A stretch of DNA of 23,765 bases from Phyllobacteriaceae bacterium (GTDB lineage: Bacteria > Pseudomonadota > Alphaproteobacteria > Rhizobiales > Rhizobiaceae): assembly GCA_024645155.1 (NCBI GenBank), contig JAHEGF010000015.1, positions 1 through 23,765 of the forward strand, in the 5' to 3' direction. Position 1 is the first letter of the stretch. The number at the start of each line of letters is the position of its first letter. The position numbers were made by a program, and so were the translations under genes. Of this stretch, positions 1-7,401 are shown piece after piece. The notes under the pieces were generated by a model, which ran no database searches, was not told the origin of the DNA, and worked only from the letters and a program-made list of their open reading frames with translations.

Positions 1-528
1 CGGCGCGGCAATTTCAATGGCACCTGGGACGACCTCATATGCGAAGGCCTGATCGAGGAACGCGATACCCAGATTGCACTGTCGCCTGGCTTCCGTTGGG
101 GAACCACGCTGTTACCAAATCAGGACATCACGATAGACGATCTCTATACCCAGACATCGATGAGCTACCCTGCGGTCTATCGGCTTGAGTTTACCGGCCA
201 GCAGATCAAGGACGTTCTTGAAGATGTTTGCGACAATTTGTTTAACAAGGATCCGTTCCTGCAACAGGGCGGAGACATGGTTCGCGTTGGCGGCATGACA
301 TACACCTGCGCGCCCAACGAAGAGATTGGCAACCGAATCTCCAACATGTACCTGACAAGTACCGGTGAACCGATCGATGCGACCCGCAACTATGTCGTCG
401 GCGGTTGGGCCTCGGTCAACGAAGGTACCGAAGGGCCTGCAATCTATGATCTAATGGAAAAATACATCACTGGTCTCGACACAGTGCGGATACCTGAAAA
501 ACAGACGGTGAAGATAACCGGTATCTAG
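1..528 (+). CDS. soxB: SoxB, thiosulfohydrolase, 3' end only
   Basis: This is the C-terminal 175 residues of the periplasmic dimanganese enzyme SoxB, which hydrolyses sulfate from the SoxYZ-bound S-sulfonate in the Sox cycle. The frame is open from base 1, so the gene starts outside the window and the N-terminal metallophosphatase domain is not visible. What is seen is typical of the 5'-nucleotidase-type C-terminal domain of SoxB: the SPGFRWGTTLLP stretch, an EDVCDNLFN segment, GGDMVRVGG, and a final VGGWASVNEG region before TAG. It lies directly upstream of soxC on the same strand, as in many sox operons, so soxXYZA are expected just outside the window. Identity is confident; the function of the whole protein depends on the missing part. 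Confidence 0.93.
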   Translation, partial: RRGNFNGTWDDLICEGLIEERDTQIALSPGFRWGTTLLPNQDITIDDLYTQTSMSYPAVYRLEFTGQQIKDVLEDVCDNLFNKDPFLQQGGDMVRVGGMTYTCAPNEEIGNRISNMYLTSTGEPIDATRNYVVGGWASVNEGTEGPAIYDLMEKYITGLDTVRIPEKQTVKITGI

Positions 529-642
529 TGTTCGAGGTTCGATCCGTGGATTGCATACCGGACTTTCGCCCGCGGCGACGACGGTGGCGACAGGCTCAAA
601 GCTTGATATATAGAATAAATGTGGTGTGTAATCGGGGAGCCG

Positions 643-1950
643 ATGGGGAAACGAAAAAAAGGTGATGGACGGCCCCATTTAGACGACCGGAAATCACTTT
701 CGCGGCGTCGGCTATTGACTGGCGCAGCCTCGGCAGGCGCGGCCCTGTCAACAGCTGCTTTGACGCACTCACAGGCGCGCGCGGCTGCCGACCCGGCGAT
801 TACTGAAATACAGGATTGGAACCGTTACCTCGGTGACGGCGTCGATGAGCGGCCCTACGGACTCCCCTCGGAATTTGAAAAGCATGTCGTCCGCCGCGAT
901 GTGTCCTGGCTTACCGCCGATCCGAAATCGTCGGTAAACTTCACTCCGCTACACGAGCTTGAGGGCATTATTACGCCGAACGGTTTATGCTTTGAGCGGC
1001 ACCATGGGGGTATCGCAGAGATCGATCCCGCCAAGCACCGGCTGATGATCAATGGCCTGGTCGACACGCCACTGGTCTTCACCATGGAAGACATTATGCG
1101 GTTCCCGCGCCACAACAGAATCTATTTTCTCGAATGTGCGGCCAATTCCGGCATGGAATGGCGGGGTGCACAATTAAACGGATGCCAGTTCACGCACGGC
1201 ATGGTGCACAATGTGATGTACACAGGCGTCAGGCTGAGTGATGTTCTGAAGGAGGCTGGCCTGCAATCCACGGCGAAGTGGCTTCTGCCGGAAGGAGCTG
1301 ATGCGGCAGCAATGACACGTTCGATCCCGCTCAAAAAAGGGCTCGATGACTGTCTCATCGCCTTCAAGATGAATGGCGAGGCATTGCGTCCCGAGCAGGG
1401 ATATCCGCTGCGGCTGGTCGTTCCGGGCTGGGAAGGCAATATGTGGATCAAGTGGCTCCGTCGCATCGAGGTTGGCGACGAGCCATGGCATCAGCGCGAG
1501 GAAACGTCAAAATATACCGATCTGCTGGCAAATGGCAAAGCGCGACGCTTTACCTGGACCATGGATGTCAAATCCGTCATCACCAATCCGAGCCCGCAGG
1601 CACCAATTACCCACGGGCGCGGCCAGACTGTACTGACCGGACTTGCATGGTCCGGATACGGAAAGATTGCACGTGTCGACGTGACCATCGACGGCGGTCG
1701 TAACTGGCAAAGGGCGCGGCTGGACGGTCCTAGTTTTTCGAAATCCGTTCACCGCTTCTACCACGATTTTTACTGGGATGGATCGCCCTTGTTTTTGCAG
1801 TCGCGGGCCATTGATGATGCTGGCAATGTTCAGCCGACGAAGGCTGAACTTCGCACCGCACGCGGGCAGAATTCCATTTATCACAATAATGGTATCCAGA
1901 CCTGGCATGTTCGCGAAGACGGGAGCGCAGAAAATGTCGAGATCTCCTAG
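643..1950 (+). CDS. soxC: SoxC, molybdenum cofactor subunit of sulfane dehydrogenase SoxCD
   Basis: SoxC carries the Moco active site that oxidises SoxY-bound sulfane sulfur in the periplasm and passes electrons to SoxD. I choose ATG 643 (435 aa) over the upstream in-frame ATG 619 because GGGGAG lies just before it (spacing about 3 nt, short), whereas nothing like a ribosome site precedes 619. The N terminus has a Tat signal: SRRRLL at residues 20-25, then a hydrophobic alanine-rich run ending near AQARAA-type residues. The sulfite-oxidase-fold Moco domain follows, with the molybdenum-ligand Cys at about residue 165 in FLECAANSG, then the Mo-cofactor dimerisation domain. The Ala in ECAANS, where sulfite oxidases vary, is common in SoxC. 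The 3' end overlaps soxD by 17 nt, so the two are probably translationally coupled. Confidence 0.95.
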   Translation: MGKRKKGDGRPHLDDRKSLSRRRLLTGAASAGAALSTAALTHSQARAAADPAITEIQDWNRYLGDGVDERPYGLPSEFEKHVVRRDVSWLTADPKSSVNFTPLHELEGIITPNGLCFERHHGGIAEIDPAKHRLMINGLVDTPLVFTMEDIMRFPRHNRIYFLECAANSGMEWRGAQLNGCQFTHGMVHNVMYTGVRLSDVLKEAGLQSTAKWLLPEGADAAAMTRSIPLKKGLDDCLIAFKMNGEALRPEQGYPLRLVVPGWEGNMWIKWLRRIEVGDEPWHQREETSKYTDLLANGKARRFTWTMDVKSVITNPSPQAPITHGRGQTVLTGLAWSGYGKIARVDVTIDGGRNWQRARLDGPSFSKSVHRFYHDFYWDGSPLFLQSRAIDDAGNVQPTKAELRTARGQNSIYHNNGIQTWHVREDGSAENVEIS

Positions 1951-3052
1951 TGCGCTCCTGCTGGCCGGTGCAATTGCCGCACTGATCGATTCAGGGAGTT
2001 ATGCCCAAGGCGTCGATATCGGCGAGAAGGTCTTCCGTAAATGCAAAGCCTGCCATGCCGTGGGTGACGGTGCAAAGAACCGGGTTGGCCCGCATCTCAA
2101 TGATATTTTCGGTCGCAAGGCGGGAACCGTGGACGGCTTCAAGTACTCCAAGGCGATGACCGCCGCCGGCGAAAACGGTCTCGAATGGGATGCTCAGAGC
2201 ATCGGCCGTTTTGTTGCCAAACCAAGAGATGCCATCAGGGGCACCAAGATGGCATTCGCAGGTATGGAAAAAGAAGAAGATCGGGCAAGCCTGATTGCCT
2301 ATCTGAAGACTTTCTCCGGCAGAGGGGCTGGCAGGCAACCTGAAAAAAAGAAGGCTGCGGTGGCCGCCGAAAAACCTACCGCCAATCCGGCTATTGCAAC
2401 CGGCGCAGAAGGGAAAAAGGAATTGGCGAAAAACGCCGAAGTTCCTGGCCACGGAACGTTCCATTTGGGCCGCGTTGCCTTGGACGAGGAAATCACTGCC
2501 TGGGACATCGATATCCGGCCCGATGGTGCCGGTCTGCCGGACGGCAGAGGAACGGTTTCTCTGGGCGAATCAATCTATACGGAACGCTGCGCAGCTTGCC
2601 ATGGTGATTTCGGTGATGGGCGCGACCGATGGCCGGCGCTCGCAGGTGGTCAAGGCAGCCTGATGAAAGAACGGCCCGAAAAAACAATCGGGTCCTATTG
2701 GCCATATCTATCCACAGTCTACGACTATATCCGCCGTGCCATGCCGTTCGGCGACGCCCGCTCTTTGACCGATGATGAAGTCTACGCGCTTACCGCCTAT
2801 GTGCTCTATCTGAACGATATTGTGACTGAGGAGGATTTCGAGCTTTCCAGCGAAAATTTCACAGCGCTTCACCTGCCCAACGAGGACGCGTTCATTCCCG
2901 ATGACCGGGCGCAGGAAGGACATTATGCAAACAGGAATGAGCCGTGCATGAACGACTGTATCCCCGGGAAGGCCAAGGTTACAATGCGTGCCCGCGTACT
3001 GGATGTAACGCCTGATTCCGAAACCGTGGAGGGAACAGACACTATCGAGTAG
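1934..3052 (+). CDS. soxD: SoxD, diheme cytochrome c subunit of sulfane dehydrogenase
   Basis: SoxD takes electrons from the SoxC molybdenum centre to periplasmic cytochrome c. The chosen start, ATG 1934 (372 aa), has GGGAG 8 nt upstream and gives a Sec signal peptide ending near SYAQG (about residue 25). The frame stays open upstream to 1778 inside soxC, but that part would not be a signal peptide. Two c-type heme sites are visible, CKACH at 37-41 and CAACH at 219-223. They are separated by a Lys/Ala-rich linker at about 130-170. The C-terminal tail has CMNDC, followed by a basic segment as in other SoxD proteins. Overlap with soxC supports co-expression in fixed stoichiometry. Confidence 0.95.
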   Translation: MSRSPSALLLAGAIAALIDSGSYAQGVDIGEKVFRKCKACHAVGDGAKNRVGPHLNDIFGRKAGTVDGFKYSKAMTAAGENGLEWDAQSIGRFVAKPRDAIRGTKMAFAGMEKEEDRASLIAYLKTFSGRGAGRQPEKKKAAVAAEKPTANPAIATGAEGKKELAKNAEVPGHGTFHLGRVALDEEITAWDIDIRPDGAGLPDGRGTVSLGESIYTERCAACHGDFGDGRDRWPALAGGQGSLMKERPEKTIGSYWPYLSTVYDYIRRAMPFGDARSLTDDEVYALTAYVLYLNDIVTEEDFELSSENFTALHLPNEDAFIPDDRAQEGHYANRNEPCMNDCIPGKAKVTMRARVLDVTPDSETVEGTDTIE

Positions 3053-3104
3053 GCGATGGATATTATCACCGGCAGGTGAGTTGCTAGATAGATAGATGTA
3101 TGTC

Positions 3105-3124
3105 AATATTTGAATGTTTTATTC
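3105..3124. promoter_or_regulatory. AT-rich motif upstream of the secreted dsrE gene
   Basis: AATATTTGAAT (3105-3115) is followed at once by GAAT-GTTTT-ATTC (3112-3124), a short inverted repeat. The TTTGAAT core recurs at 13326-13338 (reverse strand) and 15405-15418, both ahead of sulfur genes. It may be an operator of an ArsR-type repressor such as SoxR or sHdrR, which control sulfur-oxidation genes in related bacteria; that link is inference. Confidence 0.35.
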
Positions 3125-3153
3125 GGAAACGGAGAAAAAGGGAAGGTAATAAG

Positions 3154-3597
3154 ATGGCAATGATCTTCAGATCGGCATGTGCGGTTTTCGTTTTCTTGGT
3201 GCTCACCGTCAGCAGCTATGCTGGAGACGGCATGCACAAACTGGCACTTCAAATCAGTGACAACGACCCTCAGAAAATGAATACCGTGCTCAACGTTGCC
3301 GCAAATGTGTCACGGCACTACTCAGAGATGGGTCAGGAAATTGACATCAAGATTATTGCCTTTAATGCCGGCCTGCACATGCTCCGCTCCGACACCTCGC
3401 CGGTAGCCGACCGGATGAAAAGCTTTGCCGAAAGCATGACCAATGTGAGTTTTCATGCATGCAACAATACAAGAATGGCGATGGCGAAAAAAGAAGCCAA
3501 GGACATTCCACTGCTGGAGATGGCCGAAGTCGTGCCGGCAGGTGTGGTTACGCTGATTGAATTGGATGAACAGGGATATGCCGTGGTCCGACCGTGA
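3154..3597 (+). CDS. Secreted DsrE-family protein
   Basis: I recognise a DsrE/YchN-like fold protein of 147 aa preceded by a Sec signal peptide, so it should act in the periplasm. ATG 3154 is preferred (GGAAGG 7 nt upstream, then a hydrophobic segment at residues 4-20 ending near SYAGDG). An earlier in-frame ATG at 3100 would put charged residues before the signal and has no ribosome site. The mature part carries the family's alternation: a strand with HKLALQI, a helix with NTVLNVAANV, a strand with IDIKIIAFNAG, and a single Cys at 103 in FHACNNT, at the position where DsrE-like proteins keep their reactive Cys. It lies about 100 nt after soxD and before a DUF302 gene. A role in handling periplasmic sulfane sulfur is inference; the substrate is unknown. 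Confidence 0.8.
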   Translation: MAMIFRSACAVFVFLVLTVSSYAGDGMHKLALQISDNDPQKMNTVLNVAANVSRHYSEMGQEIDIKIIAFNAGLHMLRSDTSPVADRMKSFAESMTNVSFHACNNTRMAMAKKEAKDIPLLEMAEVVPAGVVTLIELDEQGYAVVRP

Positions 3598-3708
3598 CCA
3601 GAGGAGTACCGCGGTGGGTGCATATACGGTGCGCACAACCGCACAAAACTCGAACCCGATGAGATCGTCGGCCCGGACAAGCGATCGAGAAAACCAAACA
3701 GCGGAGAC

Positions 3709-4155
3709 ATGATGATGAAAATAGTAAGCACTCTGGCGGCAGGTCTTCTTCTAACCGGCGCAGCCGCAGCTCAGGACGGCGCTGATGCCATAACCTATCC
3801 GTTCGATGGAACGTTCGAAGAGGCCACGTTTGCGGTTGAAAGCGCAATAATAAATCAGGGTCTTGTCATTGATTATGTAAGCCATGTCGGAGACATGCTG
3901 AACCGGACGGGGAAGGATGTCGGCAGCGACAAAAAGATCTTTGATGCCGCAGATGTTTTCCTTTTCTGCTCGGCATTGTTATCAAGACAAGTGATGGAAC
4001 AAGATCCGATGAACGTTGTTCATTGCCCCTACGGTGTTTTCGTGATCGATCAGGAGGGTGCAGTTAAGGTCGGTTTTCGCGATCTGCCTGACGGAGCGAT
4101 GCAGCCGGTCGAAGATATCCTTCACAAGATTGCCAAAGAAGCGACCGGCGGCTGA
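3709..4155 (+). CDS. Secreted DUF302 family protein
   Basis: The protein is 148 aa or slightly less: ATG codons follow one another at 3709, 3712 and 3715, and GGAG at 3703-3706 fits the second or third best. It has a short Sec signal peptide (residues 1-21, ending AAAAQD). The mature part matches the DUF302 pattern: a TFEEATFAVESAI helix, GLVIDYVSHVGDML, and an FLFCSALLSRQ segment. Cys residues are at 87 and 106, the latter in HCPYG. No enzymatic activity is established for the family. It is the last gene of the soxCD stretch before the terminator at 4385. Its position next to a secreted DsrE protein suggests a shared periplasmic task in sulfur oxidation, perhaps redox or persulfide handling, but nothing in the sequence proves it. 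Confidence 0.75.
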   Translation: MMMKIVSTLAAGLLLTGAAAAQDGADAITYPFDGTFEEATFAVESAIINQGLVIDYVSHVGDMLNRTGKDVGSDKKIFDAADVFLFCSALLSRQVMEQDPMNVVHCPYGVFVIDQEGAVKVGFRDLPDGAMQPVEDILHKIAKEATGG

Positions 4156-4384
4156 CCGGACGTGGCATATTAGAACTTACATTACCACCGTTTGGCGCCG
4201 CATCTGAGGCCAGCAATAGCTGGATCGATGGTGTGTGGAAATTCTTGACCGTGTAGCAATCATGATCGAAGTGCTTGTGAAAAGGCGCACCACAAATCCG
4301 CGCTAAGAATTGGCCGTTATTTCGGATGGGTTACGAAACCGGCAAATCCGCTCGCGGAACCTCTTGCTTTTGCATATTTCCGGC
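4156..4384. other. Gap after the sox stretch, no gene seen
   Basis: Neither strand gives an ORF with a ribosome site and recognisable protein. The stretch may be an untranslated 3' leader to the terminator that follows, or decayed sequence. Confidence 0.4.
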
Positions 4385-4420
4385 ACTCCTCGATGAGGTC
4401 ATCGAGGAGTTTTTCGTTTT
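4385..4420 (+). terminator. Rho-independent terminator
   Basis: A perfect 12-bp inverted repeat, ACTCCTCGATGA (4385-4396) and TCATCGAGGAGT (4399-4410), is followed by TTTT-CG-TTTTT. The T tract lies on the plus-strand side only, so it stops transcripts coming from the soxCD-dsrE-DUF302 direction. It lies about 230 nt beyond the last stop codon. Confidence 0.8.
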
Positions 4421-4620
4421 TGGTAGGTCAATCCAACGGTTTCACGTTTCCAGGTCGTGGTCATCCAGTTAAGCCAATTCGAATGTTCTGCCAGCTCATA
4501 TCGGGCCTTCACCAGAATCTTAGTCAGCAGCGCCAAATTCAGATTAGAACCACGTGACAATGGTGGTCCAAAGGTGACGTACCGAGACGGGGAATAGCTG
4601 GTAACTGTTCGTATTCGCAT
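4399..4620 (-). CDS. Doubtful small ORF, 73 aa, after the metallophosphoesterase
   Basis: The ORF starts 6 nt after the stop of the minus-strand metallophosphoesterase, with only a weak purine-rich GAGAAAAG before its ATG. The product is basic and rich in Arg, Thr and Lys, with one possible amphipathic helix (LALLTKILVKARYELAEH). I do not recognise it. Its stop codon falls inside the terminator hairpin of the opposite strand, which argues that the ORF may be accidental. Tight spacing to the upstream gene is the only point in its favour. Confidence 0.25.
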   Translation of the reverse strand: MRIRTVTSYSPSRYVTFGPPLSRGSNLNLALLTKILVKARYELAEHSNWLNWMTTTWKRETVGLTYQKRKTPR

Positions 4621-4626
4621 CTTTTC

Positions 4627-5250
4627 TCAGATGTCTATCAGCTTGAGTTCGTCGAGGCATATAAAACGCGTCCCCTCTATCACCCTGTCCATCGACAAAT
4701 GCCAATGTCCGAATATCCAGATTTCCGGTTTGTGCAGTCCCCACATCCCCTGAAAGGTGCGCCGCGTTCTCGATTGCGCAACGGTCTTGTCAACCTGGTG
4801 GTGTTTCAGTACGGCTTCCGCAATCGAGTGCGGACAATCGTGGGTTACCATCAATTTGGGCCGCATTTCGAGATACGCACTCCGGATCGCGGCAAATTCG
4901 GCTTCAGACAATTCCTCGTCCGGCCACCAGTTCAAACCTTCGGTTCGCTTTGCCCTGCTGGCAGACAGTGCGCCGCCGCAGAAGAACATGTCGCCCTCGA
5001 TGTGACCGTCCTCGATCCAGAGGCTCTCGCTCCGGCACGCTGTCGGGTTGTCGTGGTTCCCCCGTATGAACCGGTGACTGCCTGCTCGCTTCATGGCCTC
5101 ATATGGCGGTTTCGGACATTGCACGACGCCCTGCGGATCCAACGTGCAAAATCCAACGCCGAGGTCGCCGATCTGGATAGAGCTTTCCACGCCTTCGATG
5201 AGCTTTTCGTAATGATCAAACTTTCCGTGGACGTCACCAATGAACCGCAC
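4627..5250 (-). CDS. Calcineurin-like metallophosphoesterase
   Basis: The 207-aa protein shows the metallophosphoesterase motifs in order: GDVHG at residues 5-9, GDLG at 28-31, GNHD at about 65, an HDCP segment around 137 and GHWH near 180. These supply the Asp, Asn and His ligands of a two-metal site. The protein is soluble with no signal peptide. The substrate cannot be read from the sequence; relatives act on phosphomonoesters, phosphodiesters, diadenosine polyphosphates or phosphoproteins. The start is the only in-frame ATG giving a complete first motif, and its ribosome site is weak. It points away from the MazG-like gene and sits between the sox and apr regions, with no evident link to sulfur oxidation. 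Confidence is high for the family and low for any specific role. Confidence 0.88.
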   Translation of the reverse strand: MRFIGDVHGKFDHYEKLIEGVESSIQIGDLGVGFCTLDPQGVVQCPKPPYEAMKRAGSHRFIRGNHDNPTACRSESLWIEDGHIEGDMFFCGGALSASRAKRTEGLNWWPDEELSEAEFAAIRSAYLEMRPKLMVTHDCPHSIAEAVLKHHQVDKTVAQSRTRRTFQGMWGLHKPEIWIFGHWHLSMDRVIEGTRFICLDELKLIDI

Positions 5251-5499
5251 TTGCCTGACTCGCTAGATTTGGAGTTTCAACTGGATGATCCCGGAGCGAC
5301 CAAGGCGAGACATGGCCGGTTTGGCAGGCCTCCGGAAATGAAGAGGGCGAAAATACATGTCATGTCTTGATTGCTCAACCAGCGAAATACCTGATCGCGG
5401 GGTTGCCCGGATCCGGTCATACGCCCATATTACTTTGGCCAACAGTATTTCCGCGCACGGCAGATTCAAAGCAAACGACCCCAATACGGAGCGCCAGCC
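5251..5499. other. Divergent intergenic region, metallophosphoesterase / MazG-like gene
   Basis: About 250 nt between two divergent start codons must hold both promoters. I see no strong palindrome and no credible small gene. The ORFs crossing it on either strand overlap the neighbouring genes and look like shadows. Confidence 0.4.
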
Positions 5500-5865
5500 A
5501 TGTCCGGCAGCCATGCATCCCTGGAATCGATCACCGAACGCTTGATCGAGTTTAGAGATGCGCGCGACTGGCGGCAATTCCATTCGCTCAAGGACCTGAT
5601 CGTTTCTTTGAACCTGGAAGCAGCCGAGCTTCTGGAACTCACGCAATGGAAAAGCGCCGAAGCGGTCGAGCAAATGGCCGAATCGGGCACCGGCAAGGCG
5701 CGGCTCGCTGAGGAGTGCGCTGACATTTTGCTCTACCTTTTGCTCATTGCCGAGCGAACCGGCATCGACCTGGTGGAGGCCGCGCAGGAAAAAATTGCCG
5801 TCAACGAGCGCAAATACCCGGTAGAAAAATCGCGCGGAACGGCGGCAAAGTATTCCGAACTTTGA
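5500..5865 (+). CDS. MazG-like nucleotide pyrophosphohydrolase (dCTPP1/RS21-C6 type)
   Basis: This 121-aa protein belongs to the all-alpha NTP pyrophosphohydrolase group. Such enzymes cleave (d)NTPs to NMP and pyrophosphate, often as house-cleaning of damaged or excess nucleotides. The sequence shows the WRQFHSLKDLIVSLNLEAAELLE helix pair with acidic Mg ligands (split here: WRQFHSLKDL then NLEAAELLE), followed by the EECADILLYLL helix with the second acidic motif, and a C-terminal NERKYPVEKSRGTAAKY stretch typical of the dCTPP1-like branch. GGAG lies 8 nt before ATG 5500. The gene converges with sat, the stop codons being only about 20 nt apart. No functional tie to sulfur metabolism is visible. 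Confidence 0.88.
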   Translation: MSGSHASLESITERLIEFRDARDWRQFHSLKDLIVSLNLEAAELLELTQWKSAEAVEQMAESGTGKARLAEECADILLYLLLIAERTGIDLVEAAQEKIAVNERKYPVEKSRGTAAKYSEL

Positions 5866-5883
5866 GTGTAACAAACGCTCAGC

Positions 5884-7065
5884 TCACGTGGCCAGGTTCC
5901 GCCTGGTGTAGAATTCCTGCAGGATTTCAACCACCTCCGGTCTGCTGAACTCAGGCGGTATCGGATCGCGACGCTCCAGCATGGCGCGCTGGTCCGTGCC
6001 CGATATCGAGATGCGATGTTCTGCGCCGTGCGGGCAGGTTTTTGCAGTGGCCATGCCATAGCACTTCCTGCAATAGAATGTGACATCGATCTTCAGCGGC
6101 TTGGTTTGCAACGCGCCCTCCCACAACTGGTCAAAAATGTTCTGGGCGTCATACGGCCCGTAATAGTCACCGACGCCGGCATGGTCACGGCCGACGATAA
6201 GGTGTGAGCAGCCAAAATTCTGGCGGATGAGCGCATGCAGCAGTGCCTCGCGCGGACCACAATAGCGCATCTCGATTGGATAGCCGGCCTGTACGACGGT
6301 GTCCTTGACGAAATAATTGTCGATCATAGCCTGGATCGCCCGGGTTCGGGTTTCAGCCGGTATGTCGCCCGGTTTGAGCTTGCCCAGCACCTGGTGGATG
6401 AACACACCGTCGGTAACCTCGACTGCTATCTTCACCAGGTGCTCGTGGCTGCGATGCATCGGATTGCGCGTCTGGAACGCGGCGACCTGCGACCAGCCCT
6501 TTTTCTGAAACAGGGCGCGCGCTTCGCTGGGGTGCAGATAGAGATCCGGATAGCTGGCTGGGTAGTGGCTTTCCGATATGACGGTGACGGCTCCCGCGAG
6601 ATTGACTTCGGCCTGCTCCATCACCTTCTGGACGCCGGGATGCTTGGGATCCGTTGTGCGGTAGACATGCTCGCACTCGAAAATCTTGTCGATCCTGTAT
6701 TTCTCCGAGACGTTGAGGATTCCAAGTATTTCACCGGTTTCAGCATCCGATAGCGACACGTCTTCGCCAATGGCAATGCTGTCGGCCAGTTCCCGAGAGG
6801 CCGATAGCGTGACCGGTATCGGCCAGAAAATCCCGCTTGCCAGACGCATATCCTTGCACGCGCGGTGCCAATCATCGCGACCCATGAATCCTTCGAGTGG
6901 TGTGTAGGCGCCCATTCCCAGCATCAGCAGGTCGGAAACTTCGCGGCTCTGTATCGGTACAGTTTTCAATCCGGCCGCGCGGGCCAGATCTGCTGAACGC
7001 TGCTGCGACGGCACCAGCAAAACATTGAGGGCTTCAGCGCCGTGCGGCGTAACCAGATGCGTCAT
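5884..7065 (-). CDS. sat: ATP sulfurylase (sulfate adenylyltransferase), dissimilatory type
   Basis: Sat interconverts APS plus pyrophosphate and sulfate plus ATP. In sulfur oxidisers it runs toward ATP and completes sulfite oxidation. The 393-aa homomeric-type protein shows the nucleotide-binding QTRNPMHRSH motif at residues 198-207 (family QxRNPxHxxH), GRDHAG at 292-297 and a Cys-rich segment near the C terminus (CRKC, then a further Cys-His pair) that fits the zinc site known in prokaryotic Sat. It is one complete enzyme, not the CysDN type. A purine-rich GGGAAGAG lies just before the start. It diverges from aprMBA across about 335 nt, so a shared control region is likely, and the two units together give the cytoplasmic sulfite-to-sulfate module. 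Confidence 0.96.
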   Translation of the reverse strand: MTHLVTPHGAEALNVLLVPSQQRSADLARAAGLKTVPIQSREVSDLLMLGMGAYTPLEGFMGRDDWHRACKDMRLASGIFWPIPVTLSASRELADSIAIGEDVSLSDAETGEILGILNVSEKYRIDKIFECEHVYRTTDPKHPGVQKVMEQAEVNLAGAVTVISESHYPASYPDLYLHPSEARALFQKKGWSQVAAFQTRNPMHRSHEHLVKIAVEVTDGVFIHQVLGKLKPGDIPAETRTRAIQAMIDNYFVKDTVVQAGYPIEMRYCGPREALLHALIRQNFGCSHLIVGRDHAGVGDYYGPYDAQNIFDQLWEGALQTKPLKIDVTFYCRKCYGMATAKTCPHGAEHRISISGTDQRAMLERRDPIPPEFSRPEVVEILQEFYTRRNLAT

Positions 7066-7401
7066 TGAACTCTTCCCACTCCCTTTTCCCCGGCCCTAAT
7101 AAACGGATTTTCTCATTTTCACCCTGAACTATTGCTTGTCGCAAACTCACGCCTGACAGAAATATAGACAGATTGCAATTTTTAGATATATGCTGCAAAC
7201 ATTGCAGAAAAGCCTGAAGGGGTTACGGCCTCATAGCACGGATTCCGATAGTAGAAATCAGTAATTGCAATCAATGCGATTGCCGGTTCAATATCAGGGG
7301 GATATAGCTGATAAGAACGGCTGCGGAGAAATGCTTTTTAGCGTACCTGTTTGGCTCACCGGTCCGTGACAGCGCGACGTCGAAACAAGGGAGGTAGTTA
7401 C
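7066..7401. promoter_or_regulatory. Divergent sat / aprMBA control region with TTGCAA palindromes
   Basis: The region between the two start codons holds three related elements: ATTGCAAT at 7172-7179, CTGCAA-ACA-TTGCAG at 7193-7207 (a perfect inverted repeat) and ATTGCAAT at 7264-7271. Repetition of a TTGCAA palindrome between divergent, functionally paired operons suggests binding sites for a dimeric regulator. The regulator is not identified, and promoter boxes cannot be assigned with confidence. Confidence 0.4.

Noticed and set aside
1778..1933. Extended N terminus for soxD
   Set aside because: The extension lies in the soxC reading region, has no ribosome site and would bury the signal peptide; ATG 1934 is better.
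3086..3097. Three tandem AGAT units upstream of the secreted dsrE gene
   Set aside because: Too short to be called a repeat array; chance is likely.
4699..5370. Plus-strand ORF of 223 aa opposite the metallophosphoesterase
   Set aside because: The minus strand carries all five metallophosphoesterase motifs in order, so this ORF is a shadow.
5864..5880. Small hairpin GAGTG/CGCTC between the convergent MazG-like gene and sat
   Set aside because: The stem has five pairs including a wobble, with no T tract; too weak to call a terminator.
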